A stretch of 64,000 bases of DNA from contig OX638341.1 in the NCBI GenBank assembly GCA_951812965.1, forward strand, positions 1,036,438 through 1,100,437, in the 5' to 3' direction. The notes under the pieces were generated by a model. That model had not been told where the DNA came from. It worked only from the letters and a program-made list of their open reading frames with translations, and did not search any database. Positions 38,089 through 45,541 of this stretch are shown here, piece by piece (the first letter of the stretch is position 1; each line of letters begins with the position of its first letter). The position numbers and the translations under genes are program-made. The DNA is from an uncultured Pseudohongiella sp. (GTDB lineage: Bacteria > Pseudomonadota > Gammaproteobacteria > Pseudomonadales > Pseudohongiellaceae).

Positions 38089-38787
38089 ATGTCGGTTCCC
38101 ATACCTCCCTGGTCGCGTGTCGACACCATCATGTTCGACATGGACGGCACCTTGCTCGACCTGCATTTTGACAATTATTTCTGGCGCGTGCTCGTGCCCG
38201 AGACGTACAGCGCCCGCCATGGCGTCAGCCTGCGCAAAGCCTTGGACCTGGTGCAACGGAAAACCGACGAAGTTTATGGCACGTTGAACTGGTATTGCCT
38301 GGACTACTGGGCGCGGGAACTCGATCTCGAAATCGCCGAACTCAAGCGCACGATCACCCGCAAGATCAGCTTGCGCCCCAACGTCGAGCCCTTCCTGCGG
38401 GCGCTATGGTACACCGGCAAGCGCATGCTGCTGATCACCAACGCCCACCCGGCCAGCCTCGAGATCAAGATGAACAACGCCGAGATCGCCGCCTACTTCC
38501 ATCGCTGCATCAGCGCCCACCAGTTGAATCTGGCCAAGGAAAGCCACGGCTTCTGGGAGAAATTGCAGGGTCTGGAGCCTTTCGACCCTGAGCGAACCAT
38601 TCTCTTCGACGACTCCCTGCCCGTGCTGCGCCGCGCCAGAAGCGAAGGCATCGGCCACGTCTACGGCATTCACAAACCCGACAGCCGCCGCCCAGCGCTC
38701 GACCACGACGAGTTCCCCCTGGTCGAGGATTTCGGCGAACTGCTTCCCGGAAGTGAGCAGAGTGCGTCGGGAGGGCTCGCCTCGTAG
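38089..38787 (+). CDS. yrfG: HAD-family GMP/IMP nucleotidase
   Basis: A 232-aa HAD hydrolase expected to dephosphorylate purine nucleoside monophosphates. Motif I is TIMFDMDGTLLDLHFDN at about residue 13. Motif II is LLITNAHP at about 112. Motif III Lys is in LAKESHGFWEKL, and motif IV is TILFDDSLPVLRRARSEG at about 180. ATG 38089 is the family start; the long upstream frame is not conserved. It is followed by hslR after 47 bp, as in E. coli (yrfG-hslR), supporting orthology. Confidence 0.9.
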   Translation: MSVPIPPWSRVDTIMFDMDGTLLDLHFDNYFWRVLVPETYSARHGVSLRKALDLVQRKTDEVYGTLNWYCLDYWARELDLEIAELKRTITRKISLRPNVEPFLRALWYTGKRMLLITNAHPASLEIKMNNAEIAAYFHRCISAHQLNLAKESHGFWEKLQGLEPFDPERTILFDDSLPVLRRARSEGIGHVYGIHKPDSRRPALDHDEFPLVEDFGELLPGSEQSASGGLAS

Positions 38788-38834
38788 CGATGTAATCGAA
38801 GTCTTGGCCGGGAAAGCAAGGTAAGCTATGCCGC

Positions 38835-39233
38835 ATGAACCGGCCATCCGAAACATCGGAAATCAACGTGCGGCTCGACAAGTGGCTTTGGGCCGCGCGC
38901 TTCTACAAGACCCGGGCGATCGCCCGCCAGGCCATCGAGGGCGGCAAGGTCCGCTGCGAGGGCATCCGCACCAAGCCCGGCAAGACTGTCGAGGTTGGCA
39001 TGACGATTCGCCTGCAACAGGGCGACCGGGAGCGAACCGTCATCGTCGAAGGCGTCCGCAACGATCGCCGCCCGGCCCCCGAGGCGCAACTGCTCTACCG
39101 TGAAACCGAGGACAGCATTCGCCGGCGCGAGGAAATCGCCGCCGCGCGCAAGTCCGAGCCCGCCCACTGGCCCCCCGCAAGCCGTCCCACCAAGAAGCAG
39201 AGGCGGGACATACGAAAATTCAGGGAAAAATAG
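38835..39233 (+). CDS. hslR: Ribosome-associated heat-shock protein Hsp15 (S4 domain)
   Basis: A 132-aa S4-domain RNA-binding protein that rescues stalled 50S subunits carrying tRNA. The S4 motif is VRLDKWLWAARFYKTRAIARQAIEGGKVRCEGIRTKPGKTVEVGM at about residues 11-56. The basic tail RPTKKQRRDIRKFREK is characteristic. The DNA encoding this tail is repeated 840 bp downstream beyond the vapBC module. The hslO partner usual in E. coli is missing; the vapBC island follows. Confidence 0.95.
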   Translation: MNRPSETSEINVRLDKWLWAARFYKTRAIARQAIEGGKVRCEGIRTKPGKTVEVGMTIRLQQGDRERTVIVEGVRNDRRPAPEAQLLYRETEDSIRRREEIAAARKSEPAHWPPASRPTKKQRRDIRKFREK

Positions 39234-39255
39234 AAATACCCGTCGATTTTCTGGA
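39182..39255. repeat. Direct repeat copy 1 (hslR 3' end)
   Basis: Starts CCGTCCCACCAAGAAGCAG within hslR and runs past its stop. Copy 2 at 40022-40093 is highly similar, with a few substitutions and small indels. The pair brackets vapBC. Confidence 0.85.
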
Positions 39256-39266
39256 AATGTTCGGAA

Positions 39267-39695
39267 TCAGATCACTACGAGACTTTCTCGCTTGGAAGCT
39301 TTGACTGCGGCAGCGGGAACAGCCTGGTCGAAAGTCACGAAGCGACAAGCATTTTCCGTCGCCAGAGCCAACAGGTAAACGTCCGTTAGCTGGCCAGGAC
39401 TGAGCAGCCTCGTGTGTTCGATTAATTCGCTGTCGAGAAGGCTCAGGTTGTCGGGGATGAAACTGTGGTACGCCGTGGATGTGGCGCCACGGAGCCGATC
39501 AATGATGGCGTGTATCGGAAGCGAATTTGGATAACGAGGCTGGGACATGATGCGGAGACAGCCGTTTTGCGTGATAGGGCAGGATGCCCAACCGTGATCG
39601 ATATGTTTGTCCCGCCATTCCGTCGCGGCCGTGTGGTGTACGTGGTCGCGGTCGAGCAGAGCGATCAGCACGTTGACATCAAAAAGGGCTCTCAT
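39267..39695 (-). CDS. vapC: VapC-like PIN-domain toxin
   Basis: A 142-aa PIN endoribonuclease. Acidic Mg-binding residues appear in ALFDVNVLIALLD (D6), the region PITQNGCLRIMSQPRYPN, QLTDVYLLALATENACRFVTFDQ (D103 and D121 approximately). The TA-type PIN layout HHTAATEWRD follows the first strand. It is expected to cut tRNA or rRNA when freed from VapB. It lies 3 bp downstream of the RHH antitoxin gene, the usual vapBC order. The whole module lies between the duplicated hslR ends. Confidence 0.9.
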   Translation of the reverse strand: MRALFDVNVLIALLDRDHVHHTAATEWRDKHIDHGWASCPITQNGCLRIMSQPRYPNSLPIHAIIDRLRGATSTAYHSFIPDNLSLLDSELIEHTRLLSPGQLTDVYLLALATENACRFVTFDQAVPAAAVKASKRESLVVI

Positions 39696-39698
39696 TCG

Positions 39699-39938
39699 TC
39701 AGTCGCCGGAGTCTTCCCGCAGTTCGTCAATCAATGAATTTGTCACGACTCCGCCTCGGGAAGGAAAGGGTCTGAAGCCGTAACTGCCGGCCTCTTCAGA
39801 AACACCGCTATTCTGGTTCTGGTTCAGAGCCTGGCGGAGCAACTGGGAAATGATCTGACCAGCAGTTTTCCGCTGCCTTCGCGCCAGTTCCTTGGCAGCC
39901 ATCAGTACATCCGGGTCCAGGTCGAGTGTGGTGCGCAT
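39699..39938 (-). CDS. vapB: VapB-like ribbon-helix-helix antitoxin
   Basis: A 79-aa protein from ATG 39938, chosen because RTTLDLDPDVLMAAKELARRQRKTAGQIISQLLRQAL is a full ribbon-helix-helix domain beginning at residue 2; an earlier ATG adds ten codons. The flexible C-terminus (about 45-79, RPFPSRGGVVTNSLIDELRED) is the toxin-wrapping tail. It should bind VapC and repress its own operon. No other RHH gene is nearby. Confidence 0.9.
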   Translation of the reverse strand: MRTTLDLDPDVLMAAKELARRQRKTAGQIISQLLRQALNQNQNSGVSEEAGSYGFRPFPSRGGVVTNSLIDELREDSGD

Positions 39939-40021
39939 GGTTACTCTCCCATGAAGGCGATAAATCATAACGCATCAAGCATCAGTCATCAAGTAAGGCA
40001 GGAGGGCTCACTGGTAGTGAA

Positions 40022-40093
40022 CCGTCCCACCAGGAAGCAGAGGCGGGACATACGAAAATTCAGGGAAACAGAAATATCCCGTCAATTTCTGGA
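40022..40093. repeat. Direct repeat copy 2 (detached hslR 3' end)
   Basis: CCGTCCCACCAGGAAGCAG through TTTCTGGA; matches 39182-39255. It has no upstream hslR coding sequence, so it marks the far edge of an insertion or duplication. Confidence 0.85.
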
Positions 40094-40183
40094 TTAACTC
40101 AGAATATCAATTTACTCTCACGCTGCCCCGAACTTAATTCAAACGAAATTACGCAGGTTCGCCGGGCCCTTCAGGAGAACCTT

Positions 40184-40537
40184 ATGGAATTTCCACTGAC
40201 TTTGTTGGATTCGCTCATGATTGTGCTGATTGTGATGACATCGATTAACTTTCTGCCTTCGGTCGTGTGGGATATGCAAACGGGTCGCTATAGTGGCTAC
40301 TTTGGCTGGAAAGCCTTGTCAGTCCTCTTGTTCATAGCGGTTTTCAGCGGCTTTGACTCAGTTCGGCAGGGGAATGAAGGACCTGCTGTTATGACGGACA
40401 TCAGCTTCCACTTGTTTCAGGTGCTGGTTTTTTCCCGCTTGTATGTGGAGTTCTCCCACCACCACAAATACAAGGTCTGGCTGCACCGCCAATACCACAA
40501 GCTGACAGATCACGAAGATCCTCAAGGACTGAAGTGA
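40184..40537 (+). CDS. Small membrane protein of unknown function
   Basis: A 117-aa protein I do not recognise. ATG 40184 follows AGGAGAA. Three hydrophobic segments are seen (residues about 4-24, 42-60, 72-90), with SVVWDMQTGRYSGYFGWK as a loop. The C-terminus is basic and His-rich (FSHHHKYKVWLHRQYHKLTDHEDP). Codon use is less GC-biased than in the housekeeping genes, consistent with an accessory origin. It overlaps a further small frame by 4 bp. Confidence 0.6.
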   Translation: MEFPLTLLDSLMIVLIVMTSINFLPSVVWDMQTGRYSGYFGWKALSVLLFIAVFSGFDSVRQGNEGPAVMTDISFHLFQVLVFSRLYVEFSHHHKYKVWLHRQYHKLTDHEDPQGLK

Positions 40538-40707
40538 AAAACACTTGCGACATGCTGTCGGCTAAACCTTCAGGCCCGGAAAGTGTCGACGCGAGCGGAA
40601 CAGGCAAACGATACTCTCAGGAAGAACTGAAAGGAACGGTTATAGTGAACGGCGACATTATGGAGCCTGTAATCACGGTGGAGTACTGGGAAAGCCTGAA
40701 GTCATGA
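40534..40707 (+). CDS. Possible small protein coupled to the preceding gene
   Basis: A 57-aa frame from GTG 40534, overlapping the upstream stop (GTGA). The product begins VKNTCDMLSAKPSGPESVD and ends TVEYWESLKS; it is hydrophilic with a possible two-strand segment (GTVIVNGDIMEPVITVEYW). No family recognised. The overlap arrangement is the main support; it may also be chance. Confidence 0.35.
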   Translation: MKNTCDMLSAKPSGPESVDASGTGKRYSQEELKGTVIVNGDIMEPVITVEYWESLKS

Positions 40708-40731
40708 CAGTGCCGTGCCCTCCCGCTGAAA

Positions 40732-40815
40732 TCACTTGGCGTTCAGCATCGCCTGCCGCAGGATCGTGTTCATTCGAGATTGATAGCCTTTGCCGCCAGA
40801 TTTGAGCCATGCCAG
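40732..40815 (-). pseudogene. brnA antitoxin remnant (C-terminal fragment)
   Basis: The minus-strand reading DLAWLKSGGKGYQSRMNTI followed by LRQAMLNAK and TGA matches the conserved DNA-binding C-terminus of BrnA antitoxins. Upstream of about 40815 the homology stops and the frame becomes Cys/Val-rich nonsense running into the methyltransferase gene. No BrnT toxin is present. It is a decayed end of a brnTA module. Confidence 0.75.
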
Positions 40816-40845
40816 ATCACAACAACAAACAGCGAGCGCATCGCC

Positions 40846-41574
40846 TTGAGCAGCACTTCCTACTATAACCAGAATCGGGACAAACTGTTCGAGCAGTATC
40901 ACGCATACGACCCGGAGGTGGTGCATCGCGCCTGGGCGCCGGAGCACCTCAAGGGGCGAAAGCCCGGATTCGCTTGCGACATCGGCGCGGGAACCGGCCG
41001 AGACGCCAACTGGCTGGCCAGACAGGGCTGGGAAGTACTCGCCGTCGAGCCGAGCGAGTTGCGCGAAGCGGGAGAGGAAAAGTCCGACCCGCGCGTCACC
41101 TGGTTCGACGACACGCTGCCGGACCTCAAGAAACTGCGCGCCCTGGGGCGGCGATTCGACCTCATCCTGCTACGCTCGGTCTGGATGCATGTTCCGAAAT
41201 CCAGACAGGAACGGGCATTCCGCATCCTCACAGAACTGCTGAACCCCTCGGGCCTGCTCGTGATCAGCCTGCGGCATGGCAGCGATGAGGAGGAAAACCG
41301 CTCGCGCGGCTTCCACCCCATCAGCGCCGATGAACTGATCCAGTACGCCAGGGACCGCGCCGTCAGCCTGCGCGGTCGATACGAGCACCCCGACCGGTCC
41401 AGGGAGCATATTCATTGGGAGTGGCTAGTTTTCGAAATGCCTGACGTCGGCACGGGAAACCTGTCACTGCTGCGACATGTAATCGTCAATGACGACAAGT
41501 CTTCGACTTACAAATTGAGCCTGTTGCGCACACTTGTCAGGCTTGCGGAAACTGCTCCGGGGATAGTGACGTGA
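40846..41574 (+). CDS. SAM-dependent methyltransferase, probably truncated
   Basis: About 242 aa from TTG 40846 (a TTG at 40780 would extend into the brnA remnant). The class-I fold is clear: ACDIGAGTGRDANWLARQGWEVLAVEPS holds motif I, FDLILLRSVWMHVP motif IV, and LLNPSGLLVISLRHG the post-motif strand. The C-terminus continues with GNLSLLRHVIVNDDKSSTY and KLSLLRTLVRLAE and then stops abruptly. This segment reads like the start of a second domain, so the gene appears cut short. Substrate unknown. It lies in a degraded accessory region. Confidence 0.75.
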   Translation: MSSTSYYNQNRDKLFEQYHAYDPEVVHRAWAPEHLKGRKPGFACDIGAGTGRDANWLARQGWEVLAVEPSELREAGEEKSDPRVTWFDDTLPDLKKLRALGRRFDLILLRSVWMHVPKSRQERAFRILTELLNPSGLLVISLRHGSDEEENRSRGFHPISADELIQYARDRAVSLRGRYEHPDRSREHIHWEWLVFEMPDVGTGNLSLLRHVIVNDDKSSTYKLSLLRTLVRLAETAPGIVT

Positions 41575-41914
41575 CGTACGGACGCTTATGCGGCCGATTG
41601 CCTTCCGCGGAAACTCTAATAGGAGCCCGCGATCGATTGATAGATTGGTGGTCTGAAGCGTGGATCGAAAATCCTCGTGAATAACAGTTTTTCATGGAAG
41701 CCATCTATTCGTTGCCGGGCCTGACCGCGGACAAGAACAAACGCTGGCAAGACCTCCTCCACTAACAAGACGAAGACGACCCCGAAGACCAGGCCTGCCT
41801 GATTTGCTCGCTTTGATCCGCTGTCATACGACGTCCCGAAAAACAACCCAATAATTCGGTATATTTAAAAATCTTCCGCGTGAGGGTCATTAGTCTGAAG
41901 AGAGGGAGACCGCC
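41575..41914. other. 340-bp decayed intergenic stretch
   Basis: No convincing gene. Stops interrupt all frames that continue the methyltransferase. A short frame at about 41695 (MEAIYSLPGLTADKNKRWQDLLH) looks protein-like but has no start signal or partner. The last part is AT-richer and ends in GAGAGGGAG, the ribosome site of the AbrB-like gene. Confidence 0.5.
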
Positions 41915-42139
41915 ATGCTCGCCAAACTGACATCCAGGAATCGGCTGACTCTGCCTAGAGCGGTAATCTCCGCCGTGGAACTTACCGACTATTTTAACGT
42001 GACTGCTGAAAACGGACGAATTGTGCTGACTCCAGTCCGCATCAATCGTGCGGACAGCGTACGAGCGAAATTGGCGGGACTCGGATTAACCGAAGCTGAC
42101 ATTTCAGATGGCGTTGCCTGGGCTCGGTCAGGCGAATAA
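41915..42139 (+). CDS. AbrB/MazE-like antitoxin, orphan
   Basis: A 74-aa swapped-hairpin (SpoVT/AbrB-type) DNA-binding protein: AKLTSRNRLTLPRAVISAVELTDYFNVTAENGRIVLTPVR. The C-terminal helix AGLGLTEADISDGVAWAR resembles antitoxins that precede a PIN-domain toxin. No such toxin follows; the next 200 bp is non-coding and then gshA begins. It is therefore probably an orphan antitoxin, possibly able to protect against an incoming toxin. Ribosome site GAGAGGGAG is good. Confidence 0.8.
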   Translation: MLAKLTSRNRLTLPRAVISAVELTDYFNVTAENGRIVLTPVRINRADSVRAKLAGLGLTEADISDGVAWARSGE

Positions 42140-42346
42140 AGTCAGTCCAATTGGTTTTTGCAAACGCTTTGTCCTTCGCTCGCATCATGAATTTAGTGTT
42201 GAGAATCGCATCTCAAAGATGAGAATTTCAACAACAACTTCCCGCGACAGCTTTGCTGGGCGCGCCCATGTCGCGCCCTCCCTCGATTTTTGCCATAATG
42301 CCGCGACTTTCGCGCGGCACCCTGATTTTCCCTTTCCGGAGTCGAT

Positions 42347-43948
42347 GTGGCTGACGGTTTCGACGCTGCCCTGAAGCGCTACGGGCTACCCCTTTTTCAA
42401 CCTGAATGGACCGCCATCTGCCGCGGTATCGAGAAGGAGTGTTTGCGGGTTACGCCCGAGGGCCGCATCTCGCGGCGGCAGCATCCGGCAGCGTTGGGAT
42501 CTGCTCTGAAGAACCCGTATATCACCACCGATTTCTCCGAAGCCCTGCTCGAATTCATTACGCCCAAGGATCAGAGCATCGACGGCTGCCTGGGAATGCT
42601 GGAAGACATTCATCGTTTCACGCTGGCGAACATGGAAGAAGGCGAGATCTTCTGGGCTTCGAGCATGCCCTGTCCGGCCGGAGCGGAGGACGAGGTGCCG
42701 ATCGCGAGTTACGGCAGTTCCAACATCGGCCAGCTCAAGCGACTGTATCGCACCGGGCTTTCGTATCGTTACGACAGTCTCATGCAGGCCATCGCCGGGC
42801 TGCATTACAACTTTTCCATGCCCGACGAGTTCTGGCAGCCGTACCAGCGCATCGTCGGCTTCGACGGTAGCTTGCAGGACTTCCGCACCGAGAGCTATCT
42901 GCATCTGATCCGCAATTTCCATCGCCATTCCTGGCTGCTGCTTTACCTTTTCGGCGCTTCGCCGGCGGCGGCGAGCAGTTTCGTCGAAGGCCGCGAACAC
43001 GATCTGCAGCGGATGGAATCGGGAACGATGTATCTGCCCAAGGCCACCTGTCTGCGCATGGGGCGGCTGGGTTACCAGAGCGACGCGCAGAAATCGCTGT
43101 TCGTCTGCTACAACGATCTGAAGCTTTACGTGGAATGCCTGCAGGACGCCATCAGGAAGCCGTATCCGCCTTACGAGGAAATCGGCCAAAAGGTCGACGG
43201 CAGTTACCGCCAAATCAACGTCAACCTGCTGCAACTGGAAAATGAGTTCTACAGCACGATTCGTCCCAAGCGGGTGGCGCGGGTCGGCGAGCGGCCGCTG
43301 GACGCGCTCGTGCTGCATGGCATTGAATATGTCGAGTTGCGCGCGCTGGATCTCAACCCCTTTCTGCCGCTCGGCATCGACGCCGAGCAAGTGCGCTTCC
43401 TCGATACCTTTCTGCTGCATTGCTTGCTGAGCGAAAGCCCGCAATGCAATCGCGCGGAGTTCTTCGAAGTGGCGAACAATATCCTGCGCGTGGTGGAAGA
43501 AGGCCGCGACACTTCGATCGAACTCAAGAGCGGCGGCAAGCCGGCCCGGCTCGACGCCTGGGCCGGGAAATTTCTCGACGACATGAAGCACAGCGCCGCG
43601 CTGATGGATTATTTCCATGGCGGAGGTTATCTGGACAGCGTCGAGCGACAGGCCGCGAAAATTCAGGATCCGTCGCTTACGCCATCGGCCAGGATGCTGG
43701 CGGAAATGGAGCGCGACGACTTGAGCTTCTGCGAGTTCTCGATGGCGGCGTCAAAGCGGCATGCGAAAACCCTGACCGCGGAGCCCCTGGGCAAGGACGT
43801 ACGCGAGTTGATGGAGGAGACCGCCGCGGAATCGCTCGTTCGGCAACGCGAAGTGGAAGCCGCGGACAAGCAGACTTTCGACGAATTTCTGCGGGACTGG
43901 AACGCCTGGCAGCCGCTGAGCCATGCTATCCACGAAAGCGAGGCATAA
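42347..43948 (+). CDS. gshA: Glutamate-cysteine ligase
   Basis: A 533-aa enzyme of the enterobacterial GshA type (not the plant-like form), the first and rate-limiting step of glutathione synthesis. Conserved segments: GIEKECLRVTPEGRIS at about residue 28, TDFSEALLEFITP, FWASSMPC, GLHYNFSMPDEFW, TYLRNFHRHSWLLLYLFGASPA-like LIRNFHRHSWLLLYLFGAS, and YVELRALDLNPFLPLGID. The start is GTG 42347, consistent with the N-terminal length of homologues. gshB is not in the window. Stand-alone gene; repeats follow. Confidence 0.95.
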   Translation: MADGFDAALKRYGLPLFQPEWTAICRGIEKECLRVTPEGRISRRQHPAALGSALKNPYITTDFSEALLEFITPKDQSIDGCLGMLEDIHRFTLANMEEGEIFWASSMPCPAGAEDEVPIASYGSSNIGQLKRLYRTGLSYRYDSLMQAIAGLHYNFSMPDEFWQPYQRIVGFDGSLQDFRTESYLHLIRNFHRHSWLLLYLFGASPAAASSFVEGREHDLQRMESGTMYLPKATCLRMGRLGYQSDAQKSLFVCYNDLKLYVECLQDAIRKPYPPYEEIGQKVDGSYRQINVNLLQLENEFYSTIRPKRVARVGERPLDALVLHGIEYVELRALDLNPFLPLGIDAEQVRFLDTFLLHCLLSESPQCNRAEFFEVANNILRVVEEGRDTSIELKSGGKPARLDAWAGKFLDDMKHSAALMDYFHGGGYLDSVERQAAKIQDPSLTPSARMLAEMERDDLSFCEFSMAASKRHAKTLTAEPLGKDVRELMEETAAESLVRQREVEAADKQTFDEFLRDWNAWQPLSHAIHESEA

Positions 43949-43966
43949 GTTACCATTGGCCGGTGC

Positions 43967-44075
43967 GGGCGACGCATGCGTCGCCCTTGCAGTTAGTCGT
44001 GTATTTAGTGGGGACGACGCATCCGCCGCCCCTACGGCTGATTGTACTATTGTAGGGGCGAGGCATGCCTCGCCC
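43967..44075. repeat. Cluster of three REP-like palindromes
   Basis: Palindromes at 43967-43986 (core GACGCATGCGTC), a degenerate one at 44009-44036, and 44056-44075 (core GAGGCATGCCTC), each flanked by GGGG or CCCC. The last contains an intact match to the IS110 target. They fill the gshA-dsbB gap. Confidence 0.85.
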
Positions 44076-44104
44076 GCGGGTGTGGCAGGAACGGGAGGAG
44101 GTTG

Positions 44105-44626
44105 ATGAGACTGGCAATTCCTGACAATCGCATACTGAATTTCGCGATTTTTGTCTTCAGCATGACCACCATCGGCATCGTGCTGTACATGCAATACGTC
44201 ATGTTTCTGCCGCCGTGCGGGCTTTGCATCAGCCAGCGCATATTCATCGTTCTTTGCGGCGTGACCTGTCTGGCCGGGGCGATACACAATCCGAGCCCGA
44301 AAGGGCAGCGCATCTATGCCGGCGTGGCGGCGGCGATGACCATTTTCGGCAGCTATTTCGCCGGCAGGCAGATCTGGCTGCAACACCTGCCCGAAGACCA
44401 GATTCCCGCCTGCGGCCCCGGCCTGAACTATCTGCTGCAGAACTTCCCACTGGTGGACGCGCTGAATTTCCTGCTGCAAGGCGACGGCAATTGCGCCGAA
44501 GTGCAATTCCGCTTTCTCGGCCTGCTGACCATTCCCGAAATGGCTATGGTCGCTTTCGTAATGCTGTTCGCAACCTGCATGTTCATGCTGTTCCGCGATC
44601 AATGGGCGCAGATTGCCGGGGACTGA
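44105..44626 (+). CDS. dsbB: DsbB-type disulfide bond formation protein
   Basis: A 173-aa four-span quinone-coupled oxidase that re-oxidises DsbA. The first periplasmic pair is PPCGLCISQR (C38, C41 approximately), next to the quinone-binding Arg. The second pair is in the loop IPACGPGLNYLLQN and GDGNCAEVQFRFLGL. Four hydrophobic spans flank them. ATG 44105 follows GGAGGAGG. It is followed 3 bp later by a Cys-rich radical SAM gene; the two may be co-transcribed, though any functional link is guesswork. DsbA is not in the window. Confidence 0.9.
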   Translation: MRLAIPDNRILNFAIFVFSMTTIGIVLYMQYVMFLPPCGLCISQRIFIVLCGVTCLAGAIHNPSPKGQRIYAGVAAAMTIFGSYFAGRQIWLQHLPEDQIPACGPGLNYLLQNFPLVDALNFLLQGDGNCAEVQFRFLGLLTIPEMAMVAFVMLFATCMFMLFRDQWAQIAGD

Positions 44627-44629
44627 TTC

Positions 44630-45541
44630 ATGGGCGCCATACTTGCCCGCAGCGACCCAACCGAAAGTTCGGTTGGTTATATTCAACCCGGACCCCTGGC
44701 GGAACTCTGGTTCCATACCGGCACGGCCTGTAATCTCGCCTGCCCGTTCTGCCTGGAAGGCTCGAAGCCGGGCGACGGGCGATTGGAGAGGATCACGCTG
44801 GATGACGCCCTCCCCTGGATGGATGAAGCCGTTTCCCTTGGTGTGAAACAGTTTTCCTTCACTGGTGGCGAGCCGTTTATCGTCAAGGACATTGTCCGCA
44901 TTTTGCGTTACGCCCTCGAATTGAATCCCTGTCTGGTGCTTACCAATGGCACCGAGCCTGTATTGCAACGCCTGCCGGCTATCGAATCGCTTTCGCGAAT
45001 GCCGCACGCATTGTCGTTTCGCGTCAGCATCGACTACGCCGATGAAGCGCGGCATGACGCCGGGCGTGGCGAGGGAAGTTACCGAAAAGCGTGGCGCGGT
45101 CTGGAAGAACTGAATCGGCGCGGATTCAAGGTCTCCGTTGCCCGGCAGCGCGACCGCGACGAAGACACCGAGGCCGTTGACCGGGATTTTCTCAATCTTT
45201 GCGTACGGCATGGATTGCCGGGGGACACCCACATCGTTTCATTCCCAGATTTCCTGACTCCCGGCGCCAATCCGCAAGTTCCGGCGATATCCGAACATTG
45301 CATGACGACTTACCACACCGAGGAAACTCGCGCCAATTTCATGTGCCACTTTTCGAAAATGGTCGTAAAGAAAAACGGCCATATGCGAATTTACGCCTGC
45401 ACACTGGTTGATGACGACGAGTTCTACGATCTCGGCGGCAGTCTGCGCGAGATCGAAGGCATGCGTATCATGTTGCATCATCACCGGTGCTATAGCTGTT
45501 TTGCCCACGGTTCGTCCTGCAGCGAGATCAAGGCCGGCTGA
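44630..45541 (+). CDS. Radical SAM protein of unknown substrate
   Basis: A 303-aa protein with the radical SAM cluster motif at C34, C38 and C41 in GTACNLACPFCLEGS. GGEPF follows at about residue 80 (FSFTGGEPFIVKD). LSFRVSIDYADEARHDAGRG and the C-terminal Cys cluster (CHFSKMVV, RIYACTLVDDDEFYDLG, HHRCYSCFAHGSSC) suggest an auxiliary Fe-S centre like SPASM or twitch domains, though spacing was not matched to a known class. It starts 3 bp after dsbB. Such proteins modify peptides or cofactors; no precursor peptide gene was found beside it. Confidence 0.82.
   Translation: MGAILARSDPTESSVGYIQPGPLAELWFHTGTACNLACPFCLEGSKPGDGRLERITLDDALPWMDEAVSLGVKQFSFTGGEPFIVKDIVRILRYALELNPCLVLTNGTEPVLQRLPAIESLSRMPHALSFRVSIDYADEARHDAGRGEGSYRKAWRGLEELNRRGFKVSVARQRDRDEDTEAVDRDFLNLCVRHGLPGDTHIVSFPDFLTPGANPQVPAISEHCMTTYHTEETRANFMCHFSKMVVKKNGHMRIYACTLVDDDEFYDLGGSLREIEGMRIMLHHHRCYSCFAHGSSCSEIKAG

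Noticed and set aside
41616..41846. 76-aa reverse-strand frame between the methyltransferase and AbrB genes
   Set aside because: No start signal or family similarity; the region looks like decayed DNA.
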